A stretch of 64,000 bases of DNA. Source: Pseudaminobacter soli (ex Zhang et al. 2022) (lineage in GTDB: Bacteria; Pseudomonadota; Alphaproteobacteria; Rhizobiales; Rhizobiaceae). Below, piece by piece: positions 63,927 to 64,000 of this stretch. The notes under the pieces were generated by a model, which saw only the letters and a program-made list of their open reading frames with translations, had not been told where the DNA came from and did no database searches. The translations under genes and the position numbers were made by a program. Position 1 is the first letter of the stretch. The number at the start of each line of letters is the position of its first letter. Location: positions 1 to 64,000 of the forward strand of contig NZ_JABVCF010000008.1 in assembly GCF_014595955.1 (NCBI RefSeq). Reading direction: 5' to 3'.

Positions 63927-64000
63927 ATGAAACGACCTTTCTCTCAATTGCTGAAATCCGACATTCTTCGGACTGCGCGGAGCGCTGCTTCGACGCTCGG
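63927..64000 (+). CDS. Start of a gene cut by the window end
   Basis: An ATG at 63927 with GAGGG five bases upstream opens a frame (MKRPFSQLLKSDILRTARSA...) that is still open at the last base. Too little is visible to name it. Confidence 0.4.
   Translation, partial: MKRPFSQLLKSDILRTARSAASTL

Overview
The window looks like the chromosome of an alphaproteobacterium of the order Hyphomicrobiales, probably of the Mesorhizobium/Phyllobacteriaceae type. The reasons are the high-GC codon usage, the peptide and sugar ABC operons, the TIGR02186-type protein, the PodJ/Sel1-like polar protein and the ligase-associated repair genes. This placement rests on gene content and style, not on a marker gene.

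Positions 1 to about 11.6 kb are the right part of a lower-GC prophage. Late genes run leftward: a small-terminase-like gene, the large terminase, two HNH/AP2 free-standing endonucleases, and a portal gene cut short by what looks like the end of an IS21-type insertion sequence at the window edge. Early genes run rightward: two related HTH proteins behind a triple 20-bp palindrome, an ATP-dependent DNA ligase, an unknown protein, a 34-residue membrane peptide, a tRNA-Gln and a tyrosine integrase. A 12-bp motif recurs in front of three phage transcription units and may be a phage promoter.

From 11.7 to 26.3 kb are core genes: a 1297-residue coiled-coil/Sel1/peptidoglycan-binding protein, a TSUP exporter with its TIGR02186 partner, and the ligase-associated DNA repair set (PdeM phosphoesterase, Lhr helicase, MBL-fold exonuclease, ATP ligase). 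The lhr gene carries an in-frame insertion of about 50 codons that resembles an intergenic palindromic repeat.

From 26382 to 32157 is a small genomic island integrated at the 3' end of tRNA-Thr(CGT). An identical 18-bp repeat bounds it. It holds an integrase, a reverse transcriptase of a class I cannot assign with two small HTH genes upstream, a decayed copy of a ligase like the prophage one, and a PLD-nuclease fragment joined tail to tail to a vsr fragment. This is the best candidate here for an undescribed system.

From 32.2 to 64 kb are further chromosomal genes. They include a secreted-looking protein with seven 27-bp repeats, UDP-glucose dehydrogenase, and a sugar-type ABC transporter with RidA. 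Nearby are a creatininase-family enzyme, a FadR-type regulator, a small-molecule kinase homologue and an enolase paralogue with altered active-site residues; together these suggest an unrecognised catabolic route. Then come divergent copZ/copA with their own CueR-type promoters, an AlkB homologue, a dpp-type peptide transporter, a DedA-like protein, FadD, an SDR with a divergent TetR, a HAD phosphatase with pgi, a MocR-type regulator and a ribbon-helix-helix protein.
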